Positions 23,402 through 36,800 of a DNA stretch of 64,000 nt are shown here, piece after piece (position 1 is the stretch's first letter; each line of letters starts with the position of its first letter). The stretch is from Chloranthus sessilifolius (Eukaryota; Streptophyta; Magnoliopsida; Chloranthales; Chloranthaceae): NCBI GenBank assembly GCA_021018995.1, contig CM037585.1, positions 119,000,331 through 119,064,330 of the forward strand. Direction: 5' to 3'. The notes below the pieces were generated by a model. That model worked only from the letters and a program-made list of their open reading frames with translations, was not told the origin of the DNA and ran no database searches. Made by a program: the position numbers and the translations under genes.

Positions 23402-23818
23402 TGAAACACAAGTATCAATTAATAGCTGGTTGTTATATTCAAAATAACTTTTACAACTTCACAACCTATGTCCTGATAGAACCTAATGTCACATCTCTGA
23501 ACCTACTACCATATTCTTGCACATACAACTAGGGCTCTCAGTCTCGTGGGAGACTGAATGCCTAGGATCTGACAAAACCTCAAGTCCTTCAAAGACATGA
23601 CTTTGAATCTCTAGAAAATTTTAGAATAGGGATTGTGAATCCCTCCTAAGTTTCGACAGACTCTAATGCCATCATGTTCGAGTCCCAATAAGACCTAATA
23701 CTTAGTCTCTAATACCAACTGTGACAGAGTAACAGTTGGGTCTCTTCTGTCATGATAAGATCTAATGTCATATCTCTTGATTCCCAAATGACCTAACGCC
23801 TAAATCTTTGATACCAAC
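23402..23818 (-). other. Leader of element B with duplicated PBS
   Basis: Untranslated region between PBS and gag on the minus strand. The junction ATACCAAC/TGTGACAG occurs twice, at 23712-23727 and 23811-23826, about 99 bp apart. The outer one is the true LTR/PBS junction (PBS GTTGGTATCAAAG, initiator-Met type). Confidence 0.75.
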
Positions 23819-26800
23819 TGTGACAGCCTGGGTTCTCCCAACCTGAAATTTTGAGACATATATATACTTTTTCTAACTTATACCAAATGGGAAAATCCAG
23901 ACCGCCAGATCGTAGATCACAATCTGATACGGAATACTTGACATATCCATATACATACGGAAATCAAAGCAAAGTTACATATGTCATGAATAGAAACCTC
24001 TAGTTCTAATATCTAATATGTACCGAACTAAACAGACATCAGTGATGACCAACCATCACCAATAGTGGAGTACAACAATACCAAAGTACCAAACCTTAAC
24101 TCACGAAATCCACAAGGCACTAATTCTACAATCCTGAAGCAGAGTACAAATCCTTATGCGGAAGCTCCTTTTCTTTAAGTATGTAGTTTGGGCCCTCTTC
24201 AAACCTACACCTGTCACGTATAGTCGGGGTGAGCTGACATCAAAGCTTAGTGGAGAAAACTAGTACCAATATACATCTCATCACATGCATAGATTCAAAG
24301 ACATGATCAAAATATTTTCTTATCAAAACTAAACCTGATTTCAAAGGCATTTCTTATCAAAACTGAAATTGAGTTCAAAGGCATTTTCTTATCAAAACGA
24401 AAACTGAGTTCAAAGACATTTTCTTAATAAAATCGAAACTGATTTCAAAGGCAAATTGATTTCGAAGACGTTTTCTTTTCAAAGCCGAAACTGATTTCAA
24501 AGACATGTTCTTAACAAAATCGAAACTGGTCTCTTATCAAAAGCATATTTTTTATCTTTGATTTACTGAGTTCAAATCACATTCTCTCACACCTCATATG
24601 TTTCTTACGTTGCTTACGCATTTACACATTCACTTATATGTCTTACATATTCTTACTTTACTAACATACATGTCTTACACATTCTTACTTGCCTTACTTA
24701 CATGTCTTACACAATCCTTACTTAGCTTACTTACAAGTCTTACACATTCTTACTTAGCTTAATTATATGTTTCAAACTTTCTTACTTAGCTTACACAGTT
24801 CGATTCACAGACATCCTGCCGTGTCGGTTCGATTCACACTCACTTGCATAGTTTACACATTGTCACATAGTTTACACAGTTTGATTAACAGATATTCCGC
24901 AGTGCCGGTTCAATTCATGGGTTTAACCGCCATGCCTAATCGATTCACGAATATCCTGCCATGTCAGTTCGATTCATGGGTTTAACCACCATGCCAATTC
25001 GATCCACAATTAGCCATTGTGCCGGTTCGATTCCGCCCTAGTGGCCCTGAAGGTACCATATAATTCACCCATAACGGTCCACACATGCATATATATTCTG
25101 CCCATAGCGGTCCACGATATCATATAATCCGCCCGTAGCGGTCGACAACATACTTATAATCCGCCTATAGCGGCCCACTGTACATATCTAATCTGCCCAT
25201 AGCAGCCCATTGTATATATATAATCAGCCCATAGTTGTTGACTATACATATATAATCCGCCCATAGCGGTCCACTTATCTTTTACTTTACTTATGATTTG
25301 ATTCACACTTTAAAGATTTATGATTTCGTTTCACATTCATTTATCGTTCAAAGGTTTCTCCTACTAATCAAGATTCAAAACTTGCAAAAACTCACATACG
25401 GTGTCAAAGATTGAGGTTCCCTATATGAATTTCAAAGGCAACAAAAAAGGTTCAAAACAAAGATCATTGCTTGATTCGATAAGTCACTAATTTCCAAAAC
25501 AACCACTATGTGAAAGATTCGATAATTCAGAGCTTTCAAGCATTTCAAACAGTCAAAATATTCAATCAAATATTAGAGTTCAAAGATCTAAAGTTTCCAT
25601 TACAAATAGTTCAAATACTAATTCATTTCAAAATAAAACTTATCAATTTTCATTCGATCATATCAAGCATCTATGAAATTAAATTAAAATGCAATTGTGT
25701 ATGAAATTTTCCCCACCTTAGCATCGAAGTTGCGCAAAACCAAGCTAAGCCCTATCGATGGATTCTCGTCCTCAATCTACATCATAAAAATATGATGATA
25801 TATCAAGGATCAACACCAATCACTAATAACTTAGACATATTTAAGTATTTTCTCAAAACCGAGGTTGAAACGGGCAATTTCGTGCTAACTTAGAAATTGA
25901 TGTAACTTACTCCTAAAGTTTGACCTTTAAATATTTAGACTCACAAAATAGTTAAAACACAAAAGTTATAAGCCATGTTGTCCTCTTTCCAATGCCTTAA
26001 AAATCACATCAATCGGATTTCGGAGTAAAACGTTATCGCCAAAATACCGAAATTGTGTCGGCACTTTAGTTAAAACGTGTTAACTCGAAACTTGACCTAA
26101 CTTCCCACTAAATTTTGACTCTCAAAAAGTTAGATTTAAGAGTTGGTTAATTTATAAAAGTTATAGATCTCGTTGTTTTCTTTCCAAATCCTCAAGAATC
26201 ATATGATTCTGAGTTTGACATAAAAAGTTACGGCCAAAATACCAAAACAGTATTGGTACATATAGTCAAATTCGATCAATCGAAATTATTTTGATTGATT
26301 GAATTTGAAACTCGATCGATTGAAATCCGACAAAAATCCAAAACACTTCTTGTTCTATACTTTTTGATCGATCGACTTTGAAACTTGATCGATCGAAACA
26401 CATTTCGATCGATCGAATTTAATTTCGATCTATCGAAATCCTTCAGAAATCAAATTTTAACACTCTCAAGTCAAATTCGATCGATCATATCTATTTCGAT
26501 CGATCGAAAATCATAGATTTCACCCAATCCTTGGTTTTCTCATTCCAAATCTAATTTTTCTTCCTAAAATTTAACCCAAAGCTCACATACAATTATACAA
26601 CCATAAAATAAAGTATTTAAAACTCATCTAGCATGGATTTCTCACCTTAAATCGGCCGATTAACCCATAGATCGGATCATCCTCCCCGCTTCATAAAAAG
26701 GGTTTCCAAACCCACATCGGTTTCTTCCAAGCTCCATGATCACAACCAAACTTTCGTGATCGCCTGTAATCCTTCCACACACACCTCACATCAACCCACG

Positions 26801-27763
26801 CTACGATTAGCGGCTCAAATCGCATGATCTCTTCACTCAAAGAAGTGGGTTTCAAAAATCCCCCAAACGGCTCAAAACGCACAAAGCAACGCACAACGTC
26901 GAAACCAATGATGATCATTCCCTTCCACGAGTCCACAACCTTTTCCTCACAAAACCTAAGCTCGGCGCGCACGGATTCAGCACATTTTCCCTTCTTCCTC
27001 TTTCTCTCTCTAGAAGCCCAAGAACCCCCAAAATTGCAAAAGGCTATAGCTTCCAAATGAAGCTTTTGACTTTATATACAAAGGGGGTTGTTTCCTTATA
27101 AAACGCCTACACCCATTTTGGGTATTAACTCTTATCTAAAGGACCTAGTTTCCGCGTGAAAAGGGCGTACCTAATTAAGGTATTATCTATTATATAAATG
27201 ATCCTGTGGTTCGGTGTGGGGCTTGTACACCCAAACCACATATCAATCGGACTCAGTGTTGAGCCAATACATACAAACACGGTATATGAACTTGGTCCTA
27301 AAATTCTCACACGGGCTCAAATGAACTCAAAACAATCCCGTTTGAAAAATCTGAACGGTGACGTATTACTTAACAGACATACACCCAATCAGGACTTATA
27401 GTCTGCTCGATCAGTTGGCCCAACTAGTCAACCAAATATAGTTGGCCTAATTAGTCCAATAAGTTGTTTAACCATTACTAAACTTTCATTCCTTCTCTAA
27501 AACCCAAAATTATAAGAGACATAAATTCTCTTAGGCTTCATACACTTTTATTAAGTCTTTGGTTTCGGCGTTAAGCACATACACCGCAACTAGGTGTATC
27601 GAAACTCATTCAAAGTTTCACGCATAACTTTAATCCTTCTGATTTTTACTTAACACAACCTAATATGACTTATCAATTATTTTCATAGGGTCGGATACGT
27701 GACTAGTCAGGTACGCACACTGAGGCACACTGTTGAAAGGTCAAAATTTTTCAGGATGTTACA
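23819..27763 (-). repeat. 5' LTR of element B (3945 bp)
   Basis: On the minus strand it starts TGTAACATCCTGAAAAATT (27763 downward) and ends GGCTGTCACA at 23819. It is collinear with the 3' copy at 4014-10616 but without solo LTR C. Minus-strand TATA box TGTATATAAA at 27071-27080. Palindrome array at 26273-26515. A diverged 32-bp minisatellite lies at 25052-25275. Confidence 0.93.
26273..26515. repeat. Palindrome array TCGATCGATCGA in LTR B (5' copy)
   Basis: About ten perfect or one-mismatch copies, partner of the array at 6526-6785. On the minus strand it lies about 565-800 bp downstream of the TATA box at 27071-27080. Confidence 0.88.
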
Positions 27764-29885
27764 ATTTCCGCTGAAGGAGATTCATTTGGTTATGATAGGG
27801 ATATCGAAATGCTCAATTGTTGTGGAGGGTCTGAGAATATCCGCGAGAAATGAAAGCCACATATCAACTTGAAATTTCAAAATGAAGACGAGACATATAA
27901 CTTCTATAATTTATACGCGAAGAAAGTTGGTTTCAATGTTAGGAAAAGTAACACTTATAGATCAACAAAGGAGGAGATTATAAAGAAAAAATATGTATAT
28001 TCGTTTAAAGGGTTCAAGCAGGCAGACAAGCGTAAATTACACGCTGATATAAAGTGTTCAATCATTATAAGCGTAAATTACACTTACGAAGGTGAAGGAA
28101 CTACAATCACATAATAAGATGAGTGAGGCAACTAACTCGTTGATAGGAGCATTTGATGACATTATTCCTCCTTCGAAGATTTCTACTGTTTTGTCGAGTT
28201 TGGATGGAGAGGCTAGCGTGACAGTAAGCCCACAACAAAATTAGAATTACCTAAAGAAGATAAGAAAGGAGAGTAACATCCATTCAATGTGCATGACAAT
28301 CATCAAGACCTTTATTGATAGGAAGAATAAATATGATGGTTTCTTCTTTGAAGCTGAACTAGACAAAAAATATCGTATGCATGAAATATTTGGGGTTGAT
28401 CACAGGTCACAGATTGTGTATCAACATTTTGGGGTGATGTGGTGGTATTTCGACACCACTTATAAAAAAAATAAATTGATGTTGCCTTTTACCTCATTTA
28501 CGGGGGTCAACCATTATTAGTAGACAACGCTTTTTGGATGTACATTACTCACGGATGAAATGGAGGAGACATTCATTTGATTGTTTAACATGTGGTTGAA
28601 GTGCATGGGTGATAAACAATCTAATGAAATCCTCACCAATCAATGCAATGAGATGTGCAATGCCATCTCCGATGTCCTTCTGGGAACCACGCATTGCCTC
28701 TGCATATGGCACATAGGGAGGAATGAATTGAATCATCACTGTCAGCTAAAGCTAAGATTTGAGAATTTTGGCAGAAAGTACAATCAATGTAAGTTTAGTC
28801 ATATGGGTGATGATTTCAAAAGAAGATGGAAAAAACTCGTTGAAGAGTTTCAATTACAAGACAACGTGTGGTTCAAACAAATGTACGGTCTTAGAAGAAA
28901 ATGGATTCCAAGCTATTTGAGCAATACCTTTTGGGTCGACATGACCACTACGCAATGCGATAAAAGTATAAATTCTTTCTTTGATACCTATGTCAATGCC
29001 CAAACGAGTTTAACGAAATTTATCATGCAATACGATCTTGTCGTCCAATCTCGTCGCGATAAAAAAATAGGGAGAATCTCGTCTCCATGTCTATGACATG
29101 AGAGCTCTTGTTCAAAAATTCAATCGAGAGGCACGCAACTACTGTGTATTTGAGAACCATGCTCGATAGATTCCACTCTGAGTTCCTAATGTTTGCCTCT
29201 TTTAAGTCCCAAAAGGTGGTCGAAGAGGAAGTAAAAGATGTTATTGTATACAAACCGTAGTTCGTTTCGAATGTGGAGATGCCACGACCACTTGTGATTG
29301 CAAGCACTTCAAAACTGAGGGTTTGTTGTGTTCTTATAGCTTTTATGTTTACTTTAAAGAAGAGGTAGACCAAATTTCATCTACATATATTCTACCTCGA
29401 TGGACGAAAGATGCTAGATATAGTACTATATGTTTAGGGGTCGGTGAGAAAGAGGATTCTAATTCTCTATCGACGATAAAAATATGGAAGGTGAGAGAAG
29501 CCGGACTGAAGCCAATTCAGTTAGGGATAGAATCGAATCGCTTGGTGGATTACACATTGGAAGGGATGAGGAAATTATTAGAATGCATAAAGGTCATTAG
29601 AAGGGATGAAGATAATGAAAGACGCAGTAGCATCGCTGTCTCTCCTAGCAGCTCTCCCTAGGCTAGCCAAGGAATTTCATTACAAGAGTATGCCAATATT
29701 ATAGTGCAAGATCCAATATGATGTGCCACTAAAGATAGGCCAAGCAATAATGATAGAATAATGTCTGGAATGGAGGTTAGTATTGAACAATCAAAGATGC
29801 AGAGAAGGAAGTGTAAGGGTTGGGGTGATTTGGGGCATAAAATCAGAACTTGCCCATTAAAGAGGGTCGGGGTGATGGCTGCTAG
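27764..29885 (+). pseudogene. FAR1-type MULE transposase pseudogene (copy 1, main part)
   Basis: It encoded the nuclear transposase of a Mutator-like element whose protein resembles plant FAR1/FRS factors. The first coding piece (3939-4013) lies left of element B. Domains: FAR1 DNA-binding region at about 27869-28060 (DETYNFYNLYAKKVGFNVRK), with the Cys/His part deleted relative to copy 2; MULE transposase core about 28370-29070 (FGVDHRSQIVYQ, FDTTYKKNK, CIWHIGRNE); SWIM zinc finger near 29290-29345 (CDCKHFKTEGLLC); C-terminal zinc knuckle about 29805-29865 (CKGWGDLGHKIRTC). The pieces lie in different frames and contain stops, so no product is made. FAR1 family members can also be domesticated host regulators, but the setting here is plainly a TE. 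Confidence 0.9.
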
Positions 29886-29944
29886 TGCTGGACAGAGCCA
29901 AACAGAATAAGGGCTGATGGAAAGAGCGGTATGAAAGAGTCACA

Positions 29945-30880
29945 TTGATTCAATTTTATGAACATGCGCTTCTCATATGAAGCGTGCACACTTTGTATGA
30001 GAAGCGTGGCCACCTCTTACATGGAGCAAGGGTGCATTATCAATTGTGTTGGTGCTTTGTCTTTAAAGCATTAAGACTTCTTTGTCAACGCATTGATGCT
30101 GTATGACGCCTCTACGTGCTATTAGACCAGTGCTGTATTTTGAATAATGTGGATTGAGTATGGTAATTCTTTCCTGTGTTGAATTGGTATTTTTTTTTTA
30201 TGCGTTCATTCTCGAATTGAAGGGATTTAATTTCCTCATGCATATGTCACAGTTTTATTTCATGAAGACCAAATTACTGAAGCAACTGCACTTCATACAC
30301 GAAGTGATGCCGCTCCATATTAACGCACTGACGCTTCATCAATTGTGTTGGCGCTTTATCTTTAAAGCGTTGGCGCTTCTTTGTCAGCATGTTGACCCTT
30401 TACAACGCCTCTACATACTATCAGACCAGTGCTGTATTTTGAATCATGTAGATTGACAATGGTAATTCTTTCATGTGTTGAATTTATATTTTTTTTACAC
30501 ATTCATTCTCGAATTGAAGGGTTGATTCAGTTTTCTCATGCGCATCTATCACAGTTATATTTTATTCAGACAAAATTACTGAAGCGACGACGCTTCATAC
30601 ACCAAGCGACGTCGCTCCGTATTGATGTGCTGACACTTCAGCCAATGTGTCAGCGCTTTATCTTCAAAGTGTTGACGCTTCTTTGTCGACGCATTGATGT
30701 TTTACGTAGCCTTTGTGCCTATCAGACAAGAGCTATATTTTGAATTATGTGGATTGACTATGCCTTTCATGTGTTGAATTTATATTTTTTTGATGCGTTT
30801 ATTCTCTATTTGAAGCGTTAATTTAATTATCTCATGGGTATCTGTCATGATTATATGTGATTCAGAACAAATTCCTAAAG
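29945..30880. repeat. Three tandem 302-bp repeats at the 3' side of the MULE transposase
   Basis: Units start near 29945, at 30271 and at 30573 (AAATTACTGAAGC). Each carries clusters of CGCTTC/GAAGCG half-sites (for example GAAGCGACGACGCTTC), then CTATCAGACCAGTGCTGTAT, then TGTGTTGAATTTATATTTTT. The third unit runs into LTR F at 30887. Confidence 0.88.
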
Positions 30881-30886
30881 AGATAA

Positions 30887-31674
30887 TGTAACACCCTGAA
30901 CTATCCTGATGCATATTTACAATTCTCAAAGGTCTGAATATTTGAACAAACATGTGCCTCGTACATCTATAAAAAAATGAAAAAATAAAATAAAATGAAT
31001 AAATAGAATAAAATTTGTCGGGGTTTACATGGTTGGCCACGACTCACGACCCAGGACCTTTTAGTAATAAATATATGATCAATTAAATATGTCGAGACAA
31101 GAGGATCGAGTTTCCCCAAAATGATGATTTGGGCCGGGATGGGTCCAAGATGGATCCAAACCCAATTCCTTATTAATTTTGGTGGGCTAGACTGGTCTAA
31201 TATGGCAGATCAGTTCAAACAGAAATAAAGTGGGTCTTGTGGGTTTTAGCTCAGACTATGTGGGTCGGGTCTGTAGCATATAAACTAAGTTGGGCCAGTT
31301 GGGTCACCAATTTAGTTGGGTTATGAAAACTCTTAAACTGGTTGGACATTAATAGGTCTTTAGTTCTAACAAATCTAAACCATCCTACACAAAGGATGTG
31401 ACTTTAACCCAAGTACTTTAGATTTTCTAACTTCATCTCCAACCATTAGAAGGTGTCAAACATAGACAATCCCAACCCAACAAAACACCCTAGCTACCAT
31501 CCCTCACCCATGTGAGACCCTCGGTTGACAACTCATAGAGGAGTTACTGCTCGTCCTGGTTTGATTGCAAAAGAAGACAAATGAGTATTTGAAATAAAAT
31601 AGGGATGTAGACTCTAGAGTTTTAGAGGTTGACCAATTCAGAAAAGCTCAGAACAAGGGTTGGAATGGTACCCT
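30887..31674 (+). other. Left part of LTR F
   Basis: Non-coding. The region 31070-31320 is rich in GGGTC/GGGCC words (TGGGCCGGGATGGGTCC, GTGGGTCGGGTC). It ends at the copia insertion. Confidence 0.6.
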
Positions 31675-32153
31675 TGTTAGAAGTTTCTATTTTTGTGGTC
31701 GTCACTATGGTCAACCTGTTGACTGGTGAATGGTGTAAGATCAATCTTGAGATGTGTAGTTGCTAATTTTGTGAGTTTAAAGAGAATAAGTAACTAATAG
31801 GTAAGTCTTTTAGTTATGGTATGATTGTGATTACTAATCACAATATAATTAGTAATTTAAGTCCTTAATGGGAAAGGACTCTTTGGCTATAAATATAAGG
31901 GGTGCCTGGTCCCAACGATTGCTCGACACAATTCAATCCTCCTAATTAGCGAAAGCATCCCCATTGTGCTAGGAGATATTGAGAGCGAGAAGATCGTTAA
32001 AGATCGGCAACCCATCATTAATGGCTTACACTCAAGGTGCGCACATATATTTAATTTATGGATTAATGATTTATTGTTTTTGATTGATCATGCGCCTAGA
32101 TTATAGGGCATATTTTTGGATGGTCGGATCAATAGATCCATAAAGATCCATCA
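31675..32153 (+). repeat. 5' LTR of the copia element (479 bp)
   Basis: Starts TGTTAGAAGTTTC, ends GATCCATCA. TATA box TATAAATATAAGG near 31890. The PBS follows after two bases. Confidence 0.9.
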
Positions 32154-32155
32154 AT

Positions 32156-32167
32156 TGGTATCAAAGC
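32156..32167 (+). promoter_or_regulatory. Copia primer binding site (initiator tRNA-Met type)
   Basis: TGGTATCAAAGC, one base different from the usual TGGTATCAGAGC, directly after the 5' LTR. Confidence 0.85.
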
Positions 32168-33805
32168 CGGATTTTAGCGTACGATTTATAATAAGATATG
32201 TGTGTGCGTTACATAAAATCATAATCTACAGAGAGGATATCATCTCGTGAGATTTTGGGTACTTATTTTTGCGTTTTTTAATAAGGCAGCTTGAAGATTA
32301 CAGTTTTGCGGTAGAGGGATAAAGTTTCATAACCCTTAGACTCCACTCTCTAAATATATCAGAGGGGATTTTTTTTAACCTTTCATCGTCTTTAATCGGG
32401 GTTTTCCTTTTTAATGGTTGCTATATACCCAAATATTCTAGATCCATGTTCCTTGAATTAGTGATGTTAGTCTCAAGGAATACTAGATGCAAACTCGGGA
32501 TAACCAAATAATCCGTTACCAAGAGATGGCTTGTGCTGGTTGTAGAAGGTGATGGAAAGTATTTGGTGTTTTGTAAGGCATCATCTACCATACTTCCCCT
32601 AATAGGACAAATGAAGTATAAAACTTTATATTCAATTCTTGTATGACGTTTTTCTCATGCTTTGGGATGCGTAAACTGGGTTATCTTTTTCCTTTTTTTT
32701 GGGTTTTCTCATTATCAAGAGATAACATTGTAGTCAGCCATTGAATAATGTCAAAATAGACTATTGCAATTTTCAAGGACTCTATTGCGTACGACCCGAC
32801 TCAGTGTGACCCGGCTCGGTCAATAACCAGACTCGAGTCATGACCCGGTCCAACCCATGGTCCGGTCCAGTCCATTTTCGGCCCATGATTCATGACCCAA
32901 TTCAGCCTGTTACACTTGGCCCATTTGTCCTTAAGGCCCAATTGTGATCCATATTATTCTTTATTCTTTTTGGGCCATTTTTGGGCTATTTATAAGTCCC
33001 ATTTTCGGACATTATATATGGATTTTGATTTTCTCGGGCATTCTGAATCTATTTTTGAGCTTTATTTGTAAAAAGCAGCTTTTTATCATGACGTTTTCAT
33101 GACCTGATGTCGTTTTGACAATTTTTTAATCTAATAATTGTTGTATTATTTGAGTGCATTTAATTAAAGTTGGGTATTAGAGGTTGTGCGCTAGCAACAA
33201 GGCCAGTACTTACATAATGTTACCCCTGATTATTATTTTTCGGCACTCACTTACAACATGAGCTAAATTTGGCTACTTATATATCTTAAGTAGTTTATTT
33301 TTATCATTATTTAACCACTTTTGTAACCATCTAAAATATTGTCAAAACCCAATTGAAAACATAGCTTGGAATGATTCTTCTGCCCAACGGTAATAATCTT
33401 TTTAAGTGTCGTGGTTTTCAAAGTGGGATTTATTTTTGTAAAAGACATTGTTATAAATTCAGTGAAAGTGTGTAGTGAACGTTGACATCGCTACTTAAGG
33501 GATTCTTCTGCTCAACGGTCATGAATCACTTAATATTGTGTGATGGTTGTGTTTTACTATTCAGTTTTTTTTATGTGTGGGTACTACTAGCGTGTTGTGA
33601 CTCGACCCAACGGAGGGTCTTAACGACACAATTAATACCATAATCATTAATGTAGATTGAAGAAGTGACTAGTGTGTTATGAGTCGACCCAACGGATGGT
33701 TATAATAACATAAATTATTTCTCAATAAAACCACATTGGTTTTAATTTTTATTATATTCCTTGATATATTTTAACTCTTGCCTCACATACTATAATTATA
33801 ACCTT
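32168..33805 (+). other. Long copia leader, no gene
   Basis: About 1.6 kb of non-coding DNA before gag. It includes GACCCGG-rich words (32790-32880) and repeats of the type GATTCTTCTGCYCAACGG (33372, 33501) and GACCCAACGGA (33606, 33688). Confidence 0.6.
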
Positions 33806-36800
33806 ATGGAATTGATAGTTACTTCAATTGTATGTAGACATAATAAAGCCCTTAATTATTGTGCAACATTGAACCCATCTTCTATAACTAATATGATTGG
33901 TGGAATTAAACTTTTGAGTGGCTCAAATTATGACAAATGGAAGGAACAAGTTGCAATTGTTCTAGGCTGCATGAATCTTCACTATGCTATACAATCTGAT
34001 AAATTCAAGGTGCTCACCGCTGATACCTCAGCTGAGGATCTGGTAGTGAACAATACGGATTTGGAAAAATGGGATAGATCAAATCGTATGAGCCTCATGA
34101 TCATAAAGAGTTTCATTACTGATGCGATTCGGGGAGATATTCCTGACTCGCACAATACAAAGAAATACATGCAAGCCATTCAGAAATAATTTCAAGGGAC
34201 TTCTAAAGCACTTGCCAGTAGTCTTATTATTAAAATAGAAATCATGAAATATGATGGTCATAGTGGCATACGGGAGCACATTATGAGAATGAGTGGCATG
34301 GTGACTCAATTGAAAGAAATGGACATGAGTTTTTTTGAGGGTTATCTTGTTCACTTTATTATGACTTTTCTTCCTGCACAATTTGGCTCGTTCAAGATTA
34401 ATTATAATACATAGAAAGAAAAATGGAAGATGAACGAGCTAATCGCTCACTGTGTCCAAGAAAAAGAAAGACTTCGGGCTGAAAAACTTGAAAGTGCTCA
34501 TTACGCCGCTCTTGGACCATCGAAAGGGAATTTCAAGCAAAAGAAATGATCATATAAAGGAAAGAACGTTAAAGCTTCTCCACCAGAAATCAAACAAGGA
34601 GAAGCTAGCGGATCTACTTCTGGCATTAAGTGTCACTTCTGTAAGAAGAAGGGACACATTAAGAAGAATCGTTAGAAATACAGAGATTGGCTAGTTAAGA
34701 AAGGTAATAACCTAGTCTTTGTGTATTTTGAATCACTTTATGTTGATGCTCCACGTAATACTTGGTGGATAGATTCTGGTACAACTATTCACATAAGTAA
34801 TTCAATGCAGGGATTTCGATCCCGCCGGAAGCTAAATAAAGGCGAACGAATCATCAAACTCGGAAATAGAGTAGAAGCAGACGTGGAGGCCATTGGGACT
34901 CTCCGTCTTATTTTAGATACTAGTTTCATTTTGGATTTAGTTGATACTATTTACGTTTCAAGTATCACTAGAAACCTTATCTCAATTTCTAAATTAGATT
35001 AATTAGGTTTTGAATTTAAATTTGGACATAATATTTTTACTCTATTATTTAATTCCAATATTATGGGTGGTGGCTCATTAGTGGGAAATCTTGATCAATT
35101 GAATTTGGATTCATCTTACGCCCAATCTTTAGTTTCTATGCATGTGGATGACAAAATTAGTAAGAAACGAAAATGAGTAATCAATAATTCCTCCATTTTA
35201 TGGCATAAACGTTTAGGCCATATATCTAAGGATAGGATGGAGAGGTTAATTAAAGATGATATAATCGATACATTCGATTTCTTTGACTTCAATACTTGTG
35301 TTAATTGCGTTAAAGGAAAACTCACAAAGACTAATAAGAAAGGAGCTATCAGGAGCACGAGTTTGCTAGAAATAATCCACACTGATATTTATGGACCGTT
35401 TCCAACTCCTGCTATTGGTGGTCAAAAGTATTTTATTACCTTCACTGATGATTATTCTCGTTTTGGTTATATATTTCTCATCAACGAGAAATCTGAGGCC
35501 CTGAATATGTTTAAAATCTATAACACCGTAATTGAGTTACAACTCAATTCGAAGATTAAAATTGTGAGATCTGATAGAGGCGGAGAGTACTATGGTAGAT
35601 ACTTTGAAACAGGTCGCAATTCAGGACCATTCGCCCTGTATCTACAAAAGCATGATATTGTTGCTCAATACACTATGTCGGGAACACCTGAACAGAACGG
35701 TATAGCTGAGCGACGAAATTGTACTCTTATGGATATTGTGAGAAGCATGATGTGAAACTCTAAGTTGTCGATGTTCTTATGGGGAGAAGCGTTGAAAACA
35801 GCGGTACATATCCTGAATCAGGTTCCTAGTAAGGCTATTCTCAAAACTCCTTATGAGCTATGGGTAGGAAGAAAACCGACTTTATGATATTTACACATTT
35901 TGGACTGTTTGACTGAAGCAAAGGTGTATAACCCACAATTAGAAAAATTAGATCATAAAACTATAAGTTGTCATTTCATTGGTTACCCTGATAGGTCAAA
36001 AGGTTGCAGATTTTATTGCCCCACTCATAGTACCCGGATTGTTGAGACTAGGTATGCAAAATTCTTTGAGGATCGTGATAACGGTATGAGTGTTGAGCCT
36101 AGGAAAATCACTTTCGAGAAAAATCGGGTTATAATTCCTATCCTTTTTATCCAAAAAAAAGTGACACCAACACCAGTTATTCAAGCAAGTGTTGATGCAC
36201 CTGTGGCTATACTAATTGAAACACCCCACATTGAAAATGCTCTTGTTCCTATGGCGATTGCCAATGATCAACCATTGCGAAGATCAGAGAGAGTGAAGAA
36301 GCCAGTCATTTCTGATGACTATATCGTCTACCTCAATGAGAGTGAGTATGATTTTGGAAATGAATTAGACCCTATTTCCTTTAACTAAGCCATGAAGAGC
36401 AATAAATCCACTCAATGGCTTGAAGCCATAAAAAATGAGTTGGAATCAATGAAACATAACTCAGTCTGGGATCTTTACGAGTTACCTGAAGGAGTTAAGC
36501 CTGTAGGCTGTAAATGGATATATAAAATCAAGCAAGACTCCAAAGGTAATATAGAAAGATACAAGGCCAAGTTAGTCACTAAAGGTTTCACTCAAAAAGA
36601 GAGAATAGACTATAAAGAGATATTTTTTCCTGTCTCTAAAAAGGAATCTTTTCGGATAGTCATGTTATTAGTAGCTCATTTTGACTTAGAATTGCATTAA
36701 ATAGATGTTAAAAATGCTTTTTTAAATGGTGACTTGCATGAAGATGTCTTTATGACACAACTTGAAGGTTTTTAGGTTGAGGGGGAGAGTCATTTAGTTT

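Larger units (their letters stand above)
4014..27763 (-). mobile_element. Element B: gag-only LTR retrotransposon (minus strand), carrying nested C and D
   Basis: On the minus strand the order is 5' LTR (27763-23819), PBS (GTTGGTATCAAAG, complement of 23806-23818), leader, gag (23401-22233), about 0.7 kb of non-coding DNA, polypurine tract, 3' LTR (10616-4014). No protease, reverse transcriptase, RNase H or integrase is left once nested element D is removed; the interior is only about 2.5 kb. This fits a non-autonomous element with a gag domain only. The site is in the MULE transposase exon: the flanks GTTTT (4009-4013) and ATTTC (27764-27768) look like a decayed 5-bp duplication, and MULE copy 2 has GTTTC at the matching place. 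Confidence 0.85.

Noticed and set aside
30429-30743. 104-residue plus-strand ORF after the MULE transposase
   Set aside because: It crosses the border of two 302-bp tandem units, and the equivalent frame in the other units differs.
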